DNA of 6,081 bases from Bordetella parapertussis. Lineage in GTDB: Bacteria > Pseudomonadota > Gammaproteobacteria > Burkholderiales > Burkholderiaceae_C. Below are positions 6,075-6,081 of this stretch, in pieces. Positions within the stretch are counted from its first letter, which is position 1. Every line of letters starts with the position of its first letter. The stretch lies in the NCBI GenBank assembly GCA_945875935.1, contig CAMCNE010000124.1, positions 1 through 6,081 on the forward strand, read 5' to 3'. The notes under the pieces were generated by a model that searched no databases, had not been told where the DNA came from, and worked only from the letters and a program-made list of their open reading frames with translations. The translations under genes and the position numbers were made by a program.

Positions 6075-6081
6075 GCGAGTT

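Noticed and set aside
1..6081. CRISPR arrays, tRNA or rRNA genes, riboswitches, or phage and toxin-antitoxin genes
   Set aside because: Looked for and not seen: no regularly spaced repeats, no tRNA-like cloverleaf, and all substantial coding frames are accounted for.

Overview
The window is high-GC bacterial DNA with ordinary, densely packed housekeeping genes. The codon use, the class 2 (quinone-linked) PyrD, the ScoAB-type CoA transferase and the overall protein style suggest a betaproteobacterium of the order Burkholderiales, perhaps Comamonadaceae or a close relative. That placement is inferred from general resemblance, not from a database search.

Layout: (1) 1-342, the 3' part of a short-chain dehydrogenase/reductase (SDR) gene that starts outside the window. 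(2) 377-1546, a GT-B fold family 4 glycosyltransferase with visibly lower G+C than its neighbours. (3) 1586-1726, a second copy of the last 41 codons of the SDR gene, a remnant with no front half. (4) 1727-1868, a non-coding stretch with a stem-loop, a possible promoter and a 15-bp tandem repeat. (5) 1869-3220, scoA and scoB, the two subunits of a 3-oxoacid (succinyl-CoA:acetoacetate type) CoA transferase. (6) 3249-5021, a gamma-glutamyltranspeptidase that looks like a lipoprotein. (7) 5034-6074 on the minus strand, pyrD, converging on the transpeptidase gene with 12 bases between the two coding regions.

The most interesting part is 1-1726. The glycosyltransferase gene sits between two copies of the SDR 3' end. 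The copies match at 117 of 123 positions, and all four differences before the stop codon are synonymous. This is what is expected if foreign DNA inserted at the 3' end of the SDR gene and carried its own version of that end, leaving the gene intact and stranding the old tail beside scoA. The pattern resembles phage 21 and e14 at icd of E. coli, but no integrase or other mobility gene is visible here, so the mechanism is open.

Functionally, ScoAB activates acetoacetate or similar 3-oxoacids with CoA taken from succinyl-CoA. The SDR may once have been the upstream neighbour of scoAB and may act in the same acyl or 3-hydroxyacid metabolism, but its substrate cannot be read from the fragment. The glycosyltransferase is probably unrelated to these and more likely acts on a surface polysaccharide. 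Gamma-glutamyltranspeptidase (glutathione salvage in the envelope) and PyrD (pyrimidine synthesis) are independent functions. I see no clear new multi-gene system; the partial duplication around a cargo glycosyltransferase gene is the main unexplained structure.
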